Below are positions 50,951 through 59,740 of a DNA stretch of 64,000 nt, in pieces (the first letter of the stretch is position 1; each line of letters opens with the position of its first letter). The DNA is taken from the NCBI RefSeq assembly GCF_004123835.1, contig NZ_MZMU01000012.1, positions 744,001 through 808,000 on the forward strand, read 5' to 3'. The notes under the pieces are model-generated. The model was given only the letters and a program-made list of their open reading frames with translations, was not told where the DNA came from and made no database searches. The DNA comes from Rhizobium leguminosarum. GTDB taxonomy: Bacteria; Pseudomonadota; Alphaproteobacteria; Rhizobiales; Rhizobiaceae. The position numbers were made by a program, and so were the translations under genes.

Positions 50951-53467
50951 ATGCCTTATGATCCCACAAAGATCGAACCGAAATGGCAGGCCTATTGGGC
51001 CGACCACCATATCTTCCGAGCGGAAATCGATCCGGCCAGACCGAAATTCTACGCACTCGACATGTTCCCATATCCTTCCGGTGCGGGCCTGCATGTCGGC
51101 CATCCTCTCGGCTATACGGCCACTGATATAACGTGCCGCTACAAACGCATGTGCGGCTTCAATGTCTTGCATCCGATGGGATGGGACAGTTTCGGCCTGC
51201 CGGCGGAGCGCCACGCGATGCGGACTGGTGTGCATCCCGATATCACGACGAAGCGCAATATCGAGACGTTTCGCGGGCAGGTGCAGAGGCTGGGTTTCTC
51301 CTATGACTGGAGCCGCGAGTTTGCCACGACCGACCCCGCCTATGTGCGCTGGACGCAGTGGATCTTCCTGAAGCTGTTCGAGAAGGGCCTCGCCTATCAG
51401 GCGGAGATCGCGGTCAACTGGTGCCCGGCCCAGAACGCAGTGCTTGCCGACGAGGAGGTCAAGGACGGGCGTTATGTCGAGACCGGCGATCTCGTTATTC
51501 GCCGCAGGATGCGCCAGTGGATGCTGCGCATCACGGCCTATGCCGATCGGCTGCTGCAGGGGCTGGACGGCCTCGACTGGCCCGAAAACCTGAAAACCAT
51601 GCAGCGCAATTGGATCGGACGCTCCGAGGGCGCCGAAATCAGGTTTCCGCTCGAGCACGGCAAAGAGGTCATCACCGTCTTCACGACGCGCCCCGAGACC
51701 CTGTTCGGAGCAAGCTATATCGTGCTCGCGCCGGAGCATCCTGCAGTTGCCGCCATCGTCCAGCTGGAAATGCGCGAGGCAGTGGCCGCCTATATTGCCG
51801 AGGCCGAAGGATTGGAAGAGACGGTGCGGGCCGATGCCGGGCGCGAGAAGTCGGGCGTCTTCACCGGCGCCTATGCGATCAACCCTGCCAACGGAGCCCG
51901 GCTGCCGGTTTGGGTGGCCGATTACGTGCTGGCTGGCTACGGCACCGGCGCCCTGATGGCGGTGCCGGCTCATGACGCGCGCGACCACGCTTTTGCCCAT
52001 GCGCACGAGCTGCCGATCATTCGCGTGATCGACAGCGAGGACGATATCGAAAAGGCGGCTTATGAGGGCGAGGGGGTGATGGTCAACTCCGGCTTCCTGG
52101 ATGGCCTGGGCTCGCCGGAGGCGAGATACGCCATCATCGCCTGGCTGCAGGCGAACGGCGCAGGCGGGCCGAAGGTCATGTACCGCCTGCGCGACTGGCT
52201 GTTTTCCCGCCAGCGCTACTGGGGTGAGCCGATCCCGGTGCTGCATCTGACGGATGGCTCGGTGATGCCGCTGCCTGAGGAATGCCTGCCGCTGCTGCCG
52301 CCTGAACTGGAAGACTACGCTCCGGCGCCAGATGGCGAACCGCCGCTTGCCCGTGCGCAGTCCTGGGTCGAAACAATCGTGCCGGGCACCGACATTCCGG
52401 CACGGCGGGAGACCAACACGATGCCGCAATGGGCGGGTTCGTGCTGGTATTATCTCAGATTCCTCGATCCGGAGAACACCAGCGAACCCGTCGGGCGCGA
52501 GGCCGAGCGCTATTGGATGCCGGTCGATCTCTATGTCGGCGGCGCCGAGCACGCGGTCCTGCATCTGCTCTATGCCCGCTTCTGGCATAAGGTGCTCTAC
52601 GACATCGGCGTCGTTTCGACGGAAGAGCCGTTCCAGCGGTTGTTCAACCAAGGCATGATCCTTGCTCATTCCTACCGCGATGCGGCGGGCCGGTATTACG
52701 CGCCGTCTTCCGTCGTCGAAGAGGAGGGCAGATGGTTGGCTGGATCGGTCGAAGTGCAGCGCGCCGTCGAGAAGATGTCGAAGTCGCAGCTGAACGTTGT
52801 TAATCCCGACGATGTCGTCCATCAATTCGGGGCCGACGCCTTGCGCCTGTACGAGATGTTCATGGGACCTCTGGACGCGGCAAAACCCTGGCAGACCGCT
52901 GGCGTGATCGGCGTGCGTCGGTTTCTGGAGCGTGCCTGGCGTATTGTCTGCGACGAGAGCGACGGATTGTCTCCAGTGGTGCTGGAGGCGGCCTCCAGCC
53001 CGCAGCTTCTGCGCTTGCGCCACCAGACGGTGAAGACCGTGACGGCGGATATCGAAGCAATTCGGTTCAATACCGCGGTTTCCCGGCTGATGGAACTGGC
53101 CAACGCACTGACGGCGGAAGCAGCGCGTCCGCGCGAAGTGGTGGAGACATTCGTGCTGTTGCTGGCACCCTTTGCGCCTCACATCGCGGAGGAGTTATGG
53201 AGCAAGCTTGGTCACGGGGAAACACTGACATGGGTTTCCTGGCCGACCTTCGACCCTGCGATGATCGAGATGGAGACCCGCGAATATGTGGTGCAGATCA
53301 ACGGCAAGGTTCGCCACCGCTTCGAAGCCGCCGCCGACCTCGGCGAGGCGCTGCTGGCAGCGGCGCGATCCGAACCCTCCGTCATTGCCTTGCTCGACGG
53401 CAAAACGGTGGTCAAGGAAGTTCTGGTCCCGGGGCGACTGGTGAATTTCGTCGTCGAAGACCGGTGA
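50951..53467 (+). CDS. leuS: Leucyl-tRNA synthetase of non-alphaproteobacterial type
   Basis: This 838-residue class I synthetase is complete. The HIGH motif is HVGH at residues 48-51, in the context GLHVGHPLGYTATDI. KMSKS is at 608-612, and the CP1 editing domain keeps TTRPETLFG and GTGALMAVPAHDARDHAFA. The usual rhizobial LeuRS is about 875 residues and reads SGRIHMGHVRNY; this one instead resembles forms from Bacteroidetes, Planctomycetes or similar phyla. It is therefore probably a second, transferred copy. A second LeuRS is the known self-immunity factor on the agrocin 84 plasmid. Whether this serves resistance is an inference. Confidence 0.9.
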   Translation: MPYDPTKIEPKWQAYWADHHIFRAEIDPARPKFYALDMFPYPSGAGLHVGHPLGYTATDITCRYKRMCGFNVLHPMGWDSFGLPAERHAMRTGVHPDITTKRNIETFRGQVQRLGFSYDWSREFATTDPAYVRWTQWIFLKLFEKGLAYQAEIAVNWCPAQNAVLADEEVKDGRYVETGDLVIRRRMRQWMLRITAYADRLLQGLDGLDWPENLKTMQRNWIGRSEGAEIRFPLEHGKEVITVFTTRPETLFGASYIVLAPEHPAVAAIVQLEMREAVAAYIAEAEGLEETVRADAGREKSGVFTGAYAINPANGARLPVWVADYVLAGYGTGALMAVPAHDARDHAFAHAHELPIIRVIDSEDDIEKAAYEGEGVMVNSGFLDGLGSPEARYAIIAWLQANGAGGPKVMYRLRDWLFSRQRYWGEPIPVLHLTDGSVMPLPEECLPLLPPELEDYAPAPDGEPPLARAQSWVETIVPGTDIPARRETNTMPQWAGSCWYYLRFLDPENTSEPVGREAERYWMPVDLYVGGAEHAVLHLLYARFWHKVLYDIGVVSTEEPFQRLFNQGMILAHSYRDAAGRYYAPSSVVEEEGRWLAGSVEVQRAVEKMSKSQLNVVNPDDVVHQFGADALRLYEMFMGPLDAAKPWQTAGVIGVRRFLERAWRIVCDESDGLSPVVLEAASSPQLLRLRHQTVKTVTADIEAIRFNTAVSRLMELANALTAEAARPREVVETFVLLLAPFAPHIAEELWSKLGHGETLTWVSWPTFDPAMIEMETREYVVQINGKVRHRFEAAADLGEALLAAARSEPSVIALLDGKTVVKEVLVPGRLVNFVVEDR

Positions 53468-53524
53468 TGATCCAAAGCGGATCGTCGGATTTGAGCCCGA
53501 CGGTCCGTTCCTTCAACCGACCGC

Positions 53525-54568
53525 CTACCTGCCACTCTCCGGCCAGGTCGGCTGACTAATGCTCTGCAGCAGTTCCGGTTCGACGCCGTCGATGCGGGCG
53601 ATGACGGCTTTGGCCATTTCGCGGCCGGCGTGGCGGACGTCCTCCTGGGCGGTGATGATCTCGGGGCGGATCCAGTTCAGGATCGGTACCGATTGTTTGG
53701 AGACCATGTCGAGATCGCGGCCGAGCGCCTTGCCGGCGGCCTCGATCCCGGCATTGACGGCGATTGCAGCACTGCCGGCTGAACAGACGATGCCGTCAGG
53801 TGCGTTGGCCGAGCGCATCATCACCTCGACGACGTCGCGGATGTCGGCGAGCGGGGCGTCGGTGTTGATGCGCAGCGGCACTTCCTCGGCGCCGTAATCA
53901 TGCAGGCCGGTCTGGAAGCCGATGCGGATATGGGCGTAGTAAGTGAGCTTGCTCGGCGGCTGCAGCAGGGCGATGCGGCGCCGGCCGCGCTTGACCAGCT
54001 TTTCCACCGCCTTATGGGCGAAGGCCTCGTTGTCGAAATCGTGGAAGGGATGCGTGAGACCCGCATCGGTGCGCCCATGCGTGGCAAAGGGCATGCCGCG
54101 CTCGCTCAGCAGCCTTACGCGCGGATCGTCTGGCTCGATGCGTGAGATGATGACGCCGTCGGCCGAGCCGGTATCAAGGATATAGCGCACCGGCAGCATC
54201 GGGTCCTTGCTGTGCGAATGCGGCGTGATGACGATATGATAGGGCGTGCCGGACAGCACCTCGGAGATGCCGAAGACCATCTGGCTCGAGAAGCCCATGA
54301 TCTCCTCGTCGATGCTGAGGACGAGGGCGATGACGTTGGTCTTGCCGGTACGGAGGCGCACACCCGCCCTGTTCGGCTGGTAGCCGAGCTGGCGGGCGAC
54401 CATGCGCACGCGCTCCTTGGTTTCGGCCCCGATATCCGGCGCATCCTTCAGCGCGCGCGACACCGTCGTCACGCCAAGGCCCGTCATGAAGGCGATCGTC
54501 TTCAACGTCGGGCGCTCGCGCGCTGCCGGCGTCGATGCCGCGTTCCCGAAATTTCCCTTGTTTTCCAT
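53525..54568 (-). CDS. LacI-family transcriptional repressor
   Basis: This 347-residue protein has an N-terminal LacI HTH (RPTLKTIAFMTGLGVTTVSRALKDAPDIGAETKERV, residues 19-54) and a periplasmic-binding-protein-like sugar-sensing domain. A 17-residue extension precedes the HTH. It is divergent from the carbohydrate transporter operon and is its probable repressor. It is of the subtype seen beside aglucoside and mannoside uptake operons in rhizobia. The inducer is presumably the sugar carried by that transporter. Confidence 0.9.
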   Translation of the reverse strand: MENKGNFGNAASTPAARERPTLKTIAFMTGLGVTTVSRALKDAPDIGAETKERVRMVARQLGYQPNRAGVRLRTGKTNVIALVLSIDEEIMGFSSQMVFGISEVLSGTPYHIVITPHSHSKDPMLPVRYILDTGSADGVIISRIEPDDPRVRLLSERGMPFATHGRTDAGLTHPFHDFDNEAFAHKAVEKLVKRGRRRIALLQPPSKLTYYAHIRIGFQTGLHDYGAEEVPLRINTDAPLADIRDVVEVMMRSANAPDGIVCSAGSAAIAVNAGIEAAGKALGRDLDMVSKQSVPILNWIRPEIITAQEDVRHAGREMAKAVIARIDGVEPELLQSISQPTWPESGR

Positions 54569-55022
54569 CCCTTTAGGCCGTCCTGCGCGAATTGGTGTCG
54601 CTTATAGAGGCTTTTTCCAGCGTCGTAAGCCCGCCGCATGCCAAAATCGCACCTCCCTGAAGAATGCAATCTGTAACGATACAGTAGAAATGTCGAGTGC
54701 TTTTTGTTGTGTGCATTGCAACATTGTACGTATAGGTTGAATCGGCAATCCGTGCTCTGTTTTATTGCGATTGCGAAGAGATGGAATTGGAAGGCTAAAT
54801 TTCTTGTGTGAAATTATTACGCAAATTCAAATTGATAAAGTGGAAACGCATGTGCGAGAACGCGCGGCCGGGTATCGTTTCAAGGGGATGCAATGCTCCT
54901 GATGTAAACAGGCAGAAGTAGCAATTCCGGTTATCACGGAAAAATTTGCCTGCGGGCAGTTGCGTGAGGAAATCGATTGATCTAAGTTTTTCCGGCAACG
55001 TTTCAGTGAGGGAGGAAAACTC
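54569..55022. other. Regulatory region between lacI-type gene and ABC operon
   Basis: This AT-rich 454-bp gap contains the candidate operator at 54671, a promoter-like TTGTGTGCATTGCAACATTGT stretch around 54705, and GTGAGGGAGGAAAACTC as a strong ribosome site for the binding-protein gene. No protein gene is evident. Confidence 0.5.
54671..54684. promoter_or_regulatory. Candidate LacI-family operator
   Basis: CTGTAACGATACAG has perfect 5-bp arms around a central ACGA, the central-CG symmetry usual for LacI-family sites. It lies 103 bp upstream of the lacI-type start and about 340 bp before the transporter operon. A related AAACGATAT sequence lies at 59731. Confidence 0.45.
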
Positions 55023-56258
55023 ATGAAAATCCGTCTAATGGCCGCCCTGCTTGCCACTTCGGTCGCGCTTCCGCTGGGAGCCGCCAATGCCACCGATCTT
55101 GAAGTCACCCACTGGTGGACTTCTGGCGGAGAGGCTGCAGCGGTCGCCGAGCTCGCCAAGGCATTCGACGCCACCGGTAACCACTGGGTCGACGGCGCGA
55201 TCGCCGGCTCCGGCGGCACTGCTCGCCCGATCATGATCAGCCGCATCACCGGCGGCGACCCGATGGGCGCGACGCAATTCAACCATGGGCGCCAGGCCGA
55301 GGAACTCGTCCAGGCTGGCCTGATGCGCGATCTGACCGACGTGGCGACCGCCGAGAAGTGGAAGGATATCATTCGTCCGTCGAGCCTGCTCGATTCCTGC
55401 ACCATCGACGGCAAGATCTACTGCGCTCCCGTCAATATCCACTCCTGGCAGTGGTTGTGGCTTTCGAACGCCGCCTTCAAGAAGGCCGGCGTCGAAGTTC
55501 CGAAGAATTGGGACGAGTTCGTCGCTGCGGCTCCGGCTCTCGAAAAGGCCGGCATCATTCCGCTTGCCGTCGGCGGTCAGCCGTGGCAGGCGACAGGCGC
55601 CTTCGACGTGCTGATGGTTGCCGTTGCCGGCAAGGATACCTTCAACAAGGTCTTCAAGGACAAGGATGCGGAAGTTGCTGCCGGTCCTGAAATCGCCAAG
55701 GTGTTCAAGGCCGCCGACGACGCTCGGCGTATGGCCAAAGGCAGCAACGTCCAGGATTGGAACCAGGCCACCAACCTTGTCATCACGGGCAAGGCCGGCG
55801 GCCAGATCATGGGCGACTGGGCGCAGGGTGAATTTGCGCTGGCCGGTCAGAAGGCCGGCACCGACTACACCTGCCTGCCGGGCCTCGGCGTGAACGAGAT
55901 CATCTCGACGGGTGGCGACGCCTTCTACTTCCCGCTGCTGAAGGACGAAGAAAAGTCCAAGGCGCAAGGCGTGCTTGCCAAGACTCTGCTCGATCCCAAG
56001 ACCCAGGTTGCCTTCAACTTGAAGAAGGGTTCGCTGCCGGTTCGCGGTGACGTCGATCTTGCTGCCGCCAACGATTGCATGAAGAAGGGTCTCGAAATCC
56101 TTCAGAAGGGCAATGTGATTCAAGGCACCGACCAGCTGCTTTCGGCCGACAGCCAGAAGCAGAAGGAAGACCTTTTCTCCGAATTTTTCGCCAATCCGTC
56201 GATGACGCCCGAAGACGCTCAGAAGCGTTTCGCCGGGATCATCGCTTCTGCTGACTGA
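55023..56258 (+). CDS. Carbohydrate ABC transporter substrate-binding protein (GtsA-like)
   Basis: This 411-residue periplasmic protein has a signal peptide (MKIRLMAALLATSVALPLGA) and the family 1 extracellular solute-binding domain. LEVTHWWTSGGEAAAV right after cleavage is close to GtsA-type glucose/mannose-binding proteins. Cys pairs in DSCTIDGKIYCAPVN and near the C-terminus may form disulfides. It opens the transporter operon and is followed by two permeases, an ATPase and a beta-mannosidase, so a mannose-containing sugar is the likely ligand. Confidence 0.9.
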   Translation: MKIRLMAALLATSVALPLGAANATDLEVTHWWTSGGEAAAVAELAKAFDATGNHWVDGAIAGSGGTARPIMISRITGGDPMGATQFNHGRQAEELVQAGLMRDLTDVATAEKWKDIIRPSSLLDSCTIDGKIYCAPVNIHSWQWLWLSNAAFKKAGVEVPKNWDEFVAAAPALEKAGIIPLAVGGQPWQATGAFDVLMVAVAGKDTFNKVFKDKDAEVAAGPEIAKVFKAADDARRMAKGSNVQDWNQATNLVITGKAGGQIMGDWAQGEFALAGQKAGTDYTCLPGLGVNEIISTGGDAFYFPLLKDEEKSKAQGVLAKTLLDPKTQVAFNLKKGSLPVRGDVDLAAANDCMKKGLEILQKGNVIQGTDQLLSADSQKQKEDLFSEFFANPSMTPEDAQKRFAGIIASAD

Positions 56259-56438
56259 TCTGCAGACTTGCTGCCTTGCGGTCCGGCTCCCATGGGGGCC
56301 GGATCGGTACGACGGTCGGTGATGGTCCGGCGGGTGGCGGCGTCCCTCCGGTATCTTCGACGGGTTCGGAGGTGGGGACGACAGGCGGCGCCTTGCCGTT
56401 TTGTTACTTGTCGCAATTGCGATTGAGGAGAAGTGTTT

Positions 56439-57344
56439 ATGACGGGTCAAGCGCGAGCAGGCCGGCCAAACAAGTTACTGCGCAATCTGAATGCCAAGAT
56501 TGCGTCCATTCCGATGATCCTGACAGCGCTGGTGATCTTTGTCGGCGGCACGCTCTGGACGGTTTTTTATTCCTTCACCAATTCCAAACTTCTTCCGCGG
56601 TTGAGCTTTGTCGGCTTCGATCAGTACGAGCGCCTATGGGCGGCACCCCGCTGGGTGACGGCGATCGAGAATCTGGCCGTCTACGGCATCCTCTCGCTGA
56701 TCTTCAGCCTGGTCATCGGTTTCATGCTCGCTGCGCTGATGGACCAGAAAATCCGCTTCGAAAACACCTTCCGCACCATCTTTCTCTATCCCTTTGCACT
56801 GTCCTTCATCGTGACGGGCCTCGTCTGGCAATGGGTTCTGAACCCTGACTTCGGCATTCAGGCGGTGGTGCGCTCGATCGGGTGGACGAGCTTCACCTTC
56901 AATCCGCTCTATACGCCTGAGATCGTCATCTACGGCATTCTGATCGCGGCGCTGTGGCAGGGAACGGGTCTCGTCATGTGCCTGATGCTTGCCGGCCTGC
57001 GTGGGATCGACGAGGACATCTGGAAAGCGGCGCGTGTGGACGGCATTCCGATGTGGAGGACCTATCTCTTCATCGTCATCCCGATGATGCGGCCGGTCTT
57101 CATCACGACGATCGTCATCATCGCCTCCGGCATCGTCAAGGTCTACGACCTCGTGGTCGCGCAGACATCGGGCGGACCGGGCATTTCCTCGGAAGTGCCG
57201 GCGAAATATGTCTACGATTACATGTTCCAGGCGCAAAACCTGGGGCAGGGCTTTGCTGCCTCGACCATGATGCTCGTCACAGTCGCGATCATTATCGTTC
57301 CGTGGGCCTATCTGGAATTCGGCGGAGGGCGCAAGCGTGGCTGA
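56439..57344 (+). CDS. Sugar ABC transporter permease (MalF-type)
   Basis: This 301-residue inner-membrane protein has about six transmembrane helices (SIPMILTALVIFVGGTLWTVFYS is the first) and the EAA loop DIWKAARVDGIPMWRTYLFIVIPMM that docks the ATPase. The ATG was preferred over a GTG six bases upstream because GAGGAGAAG fits it. It overlaps the next permease by 8 bp. Confidence 0.9.
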   Translation: MTGQARAGRPNKLLRNLNAKIASIPMILTALVIFVGGTLWTVFYSFTNSKLLPRLSFVGFDQYERLWAAPRWVTAIENLAVYGILSLIFSLVIGFMLAALMDQKIRFENTFRTIFLYPFALSFIVTGLVWQWVLNPDFGIQAVVRSIGWTSFTFNPLYTPEIVIYGILIAALWQGTGLVMCLMLAGLRGIDEDIWKAARVDGIPMWRTYLFIVIPMMRPVFITTIVIIASGIVKVYDLVVAQTSGGPGISSEVPAKYVYDYMFQAQNLGQGFAASTMMLVTVAIIIVPWAYLEFGGGRKRG

Positions 57345-58281
57345 TGTAGGAACTCTCAACACCACGGCAGCCGGCATCGACGCCGTCGCGCCGAAACTCG
57401 GCGAAGGCCCCAGCGGCCCGCGGCCGCGCCCGGCGGTGTCGGCGCGCAACATCATGCTCTATGGCACACTGACGATCGCCGCGCTCTACTATCTGCTGCC
57501 GCTCTATGTGATGGTCGTGACGTCGCTGAAGGGCATGCCGGAAATCCGTCTCGGCAACATCTTTTCGCCGCCGATGGAGATCACCTTCGAACCCTGGGTG
57601 AAAGCCTGGGCGCAGGCCTGCACCGGGCTTAACTGCGATGGCCTGTCGCGCGGCTTCTGGAATTCGGTTCGCATCACGGTGCCGTCGGTCATCATCTCGA
57701 TCGCGATTGCCTCTGTGAACGGCTACGCGCTGGCAAACTGGCGCTTCAGAGGATCCGAGCTTTTCTTCTCGATCCTCATCGTCGGCGCATTCATTCCCTA
57801 TCAGGTGATGATCTATCCGATCGTCATCATCCTGCGCGAAATCGGCATCTACGGCACGCTGACCGGCCTCGTCGTCGTGCATTCGATCTTCGGCATGCCG
57901 ATCCTGACGCTGCTCTTCCGCAACTATTTCGTGTCGCTGCCGGAGGAACTGTTCAAGGCGGCGCGTGTCGACGGGGCGGGCTTCTGGCAGATCTTCCTGC
58001 GGATCATGCTGCCGATGTCGCTGCCGATCTTCGTCGTCGCGATGATCCTGCAGGTGACCGGCATCTGGAACGACTTCCTGTTCGGCGTGGTCTTCACCCG
58101 GCCGGATACCTATCCGATGACCGTGCAGCTCAACAACATCGTCAATTCCGTCCAGGGCGTGAAGGAATACAACGTCAACATGGCGGCAACGATCCTCACC
58201 GGTCTCGTGCCGCTCATCGTCTACTTCGTGTCGGGACGGCTGTTCGTCCGCGGCATCGCCGCCGGCGCAGTGAAGGGTTGA
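57337..58281 (+). CDS. Sugar ABC transporter permease (MalG-type)
   Basis: This 314-residue permease has a Pro-rich cytoplasmic N-terminus, about six transmembrane helices and the EAA loop ELFKAARVDGAGFWQIFLRIMLPMSLP. It pairs with the preceding MalF-type subunit. A segment with two Cys (AQACTGLNCDGLS) lies in a periplasmic loop. The GTG start lies inside the upstream gene, so translation is coupled. The ATPase gene starts 5 bp after its stop. Confidence 0.9.
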   Translation: MADVGTLNTTAAGIDAVAPKLGEGPSGPRPRPAVSARNIMLYGTLTIAALYYLLPLYVMVVTSLKGMPEIRLGNIFSPPMEITFEPWVKAWAQACTGLNCDGLSRGFWNSVRITVPSVIISIAIASVNGYALANWRFRGSELFFSILIVGAFIPYQVMIYPIVIILREIGIYGTLTGLVVVHSIFGMPILTLLFRNYFVSLPEELFKAARVDGAGFWQIFLRIMLPMSLPIFVVAMILQVTGIWNDFLFGVVFTRPDTYPMTVQLNNIVNSVQGVKEYNVNMAATILTGLVPLIVYFVSGRLFVRGIAAGAVKG

Positions 58282-58285
58282 TCTC

Positions 58286-59377
58286 ATGAATATGAATGCA
58301 AGCGTCTCCATCAAGGATCTGTCCCTGAACTTCGGTGCGGTCAGCGTGCTGAAGGATCTCAATCTCGACATCAACGACGGCGAATTCCTGGTGCTGCTCG
58401 GCTCGTCCGGCTGCGGCAAGTCGACCTTGCTGAATTGCATCGCCGGCCTGCTCGACGCCTCGGAAGGGCAGATCTTCATCAAGGGCAAGAACGTTACCTG
58501 GGAAGAGCCGAAGGACCGCGGCATCGGCATGGTGTTCCAGTCTTATGCGCTCTATCCGCAGATGACCGTCGAGAAGAACCTGTCCTTCGGTCTTCGCGTC
58601 GCCAAGGTGCCGCAGGCCGAGATCGACAAGCGGGTGGCGCGTGCCTCCGAAATCCTGCAGATCCAGCCGCTGCTGAAGCGCAAGCCGGCCGAGCTCTCCG
58701 GCGGCCAGCGCCAGCGCGTGGCGATCGGCCGGGCACTGGTGCGCGATGTCGACGTCTTCCTGTTCGATGAGCCGCTGTCCAACCTCGACGCCAAACTCCG
58801 CTCGGAGCTGCGCGTTGAGATCAAGCGCCTGCACCAGTCGCTGAAGAACACGATGATCTACGTCACCCACGACCAGATCGAGGCGCTGACGCTTGCCGAC
58901 CGCATCGCCATCATGAAGAGCGGCATCATCCAGCAGCTCGACGATCCGACGACGATCTACAACAGGCCGCGCAATCTCTTCGTTGCCGGCTTCATCGGCT
59001 CGCCGTCGATGAATTTCCTGCACGGCGAGCTGGTCAAATCAGGCGACGACATTGCCTTTTTGGCCAACGGCGTCATTTTCTCGCTCGCTGCCTACGACGC
59101 TAGCGAGACGCTGCAGCCCGGCCGCAAAGTGGTGCTCGGCGTTCGTCCAGAACACATCAAGGTCAACGAGAATACCGGCGGCGAAGAACATGACGCCACC
59201 GTCGATATCGAGGAGCCGATGGGCGCGGACAATCTGCTGTGGCTGAAACATGCCGGTCACACGATGTCGGTACGTGTCAACGGCGCACGCCGCTTCAACG
59301 TCGGAGCCAAGGTGAAGCTCAGCTTCGACATGACGGTCGCCTCGGTCTTCGATGCCGAGAGCGAGTTGCGTCTTTAA
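58286..59377 (+). CDS. Sugar ABC transporter ATPase (MalK/UgpC family)
   Basis: This 363-residue ATPase has Walker A LGSSGCGKSTLLN, the signature LSGGQRQRVAIGRAL, Walker B VFLFDEPLSNLD and the switch His in YVTHDQIEAL. A C-terminal TOBE/regulatory domain follows from about residue 240 (VLGVRPEHIKV). It energises the transporter formed with the two permeases and the GtsA-like receptor. Two Met codons at 58286 and 58292 can serve as start. Confidence 0.93.
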   Translation: MNMNASVSIKDLSLNFGAVSVLKDLNLDINDGEFLVLLGSSGCGKSTLLNCIAGLLDASEGQIFIKGKNVTWEEPKDRGIGMVFQSYALYPQMTVEKNLSFGLRVAKVPQAEIDKRVARASEILQIQPLLKRKPAELSGGQRQRVAIGRALVRDVDVFLFDEPLSNLDAKLRSELRVEIKRLHQSLKNTMIYVTHDQIEALTLADRIAIMKSGIIQQLDDPTTIYNRPRNLFVAGFIGSPSMNFLHGELVKSGDDIAFLANGVIFSLAAYDASETLQPGRKVVLGVRPEHIKVNENTGGEEHDATVDIEEPMGADNLLWLKHAGHTMSVRVNGARRFNVGAKVKLSFDMTVASVFDAESELRL

Positions 59378-59439
59378 GAGGTTCTGTGGGTAGGGGCCAC
59401 TGGCCAGGGACGAGTTTGGCGAGAAGGCTAACTCCGCCC

Positions 59440-59530
59440 TCCGTCATCCTCGGGCTTGACCCGAGGATCTATGGCCGCTGCTGTTAGTGGATGCGGTGTA
59501 GATCCTCGGGTCAAGCCCAGGATGACGGAG
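59440..59530. repeat. 32-bp inverted repeat pair
   Basis: CTCCGTCATCCTCGGGCTTG... and its inverse, differing by a single base, face each other across a 27-bp spacer. Each arm also contains an inner CCTCGGG/CCCGAGG palindrome. This is a repeat type common in alphaproteobacterial intergenic regions. It lies between the ATPase and the mannosidase genes. Confidence 0.8.
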
Positions 59531-59560
59531 GATGGGGTGGGCAGAAGGAGACCAAGGTGT

Positions 59561-59650
59561 TGAGCGCAAGCGAAGGGTAACATGAAGGGCGTGCCGTGCG
59601 GCCCCCTCATCCGACCCTTCGGGCCACCTTCTCCCCGCTGGGGAGAAGAG
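59561..59650 (-). repeat. Distant copy of the mosaic repeat seen before cobP
   Basis: The reverse complement repeats the left arm at 16151 over about 90 bp, including GGTGGCCCGAAGGGTCGGAT, GGGGGCCGCACGGCACGCC and CCCTTCGCTTGCGCTC. It splits the sugar operon from its mannosidase gene. Confidence 0.8.
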
Positions 59651-59740
59651 AGGGAGCCAAGCCGGCCCCTCACGAAACGACAGCTACCGGACGACGACCA
59701 TGCGCCGTCTCTTTCAAAAACGTAAATCGGAAACGATATC

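Noticed and set aside
50852..53182. 776-codon open frame on the minus strand
   Set aside because: It is antisense to leuS, has no family motifs and shows the Arg/His/Gly-rich composition of a reverse-frame shadow in GC-rich DNA.
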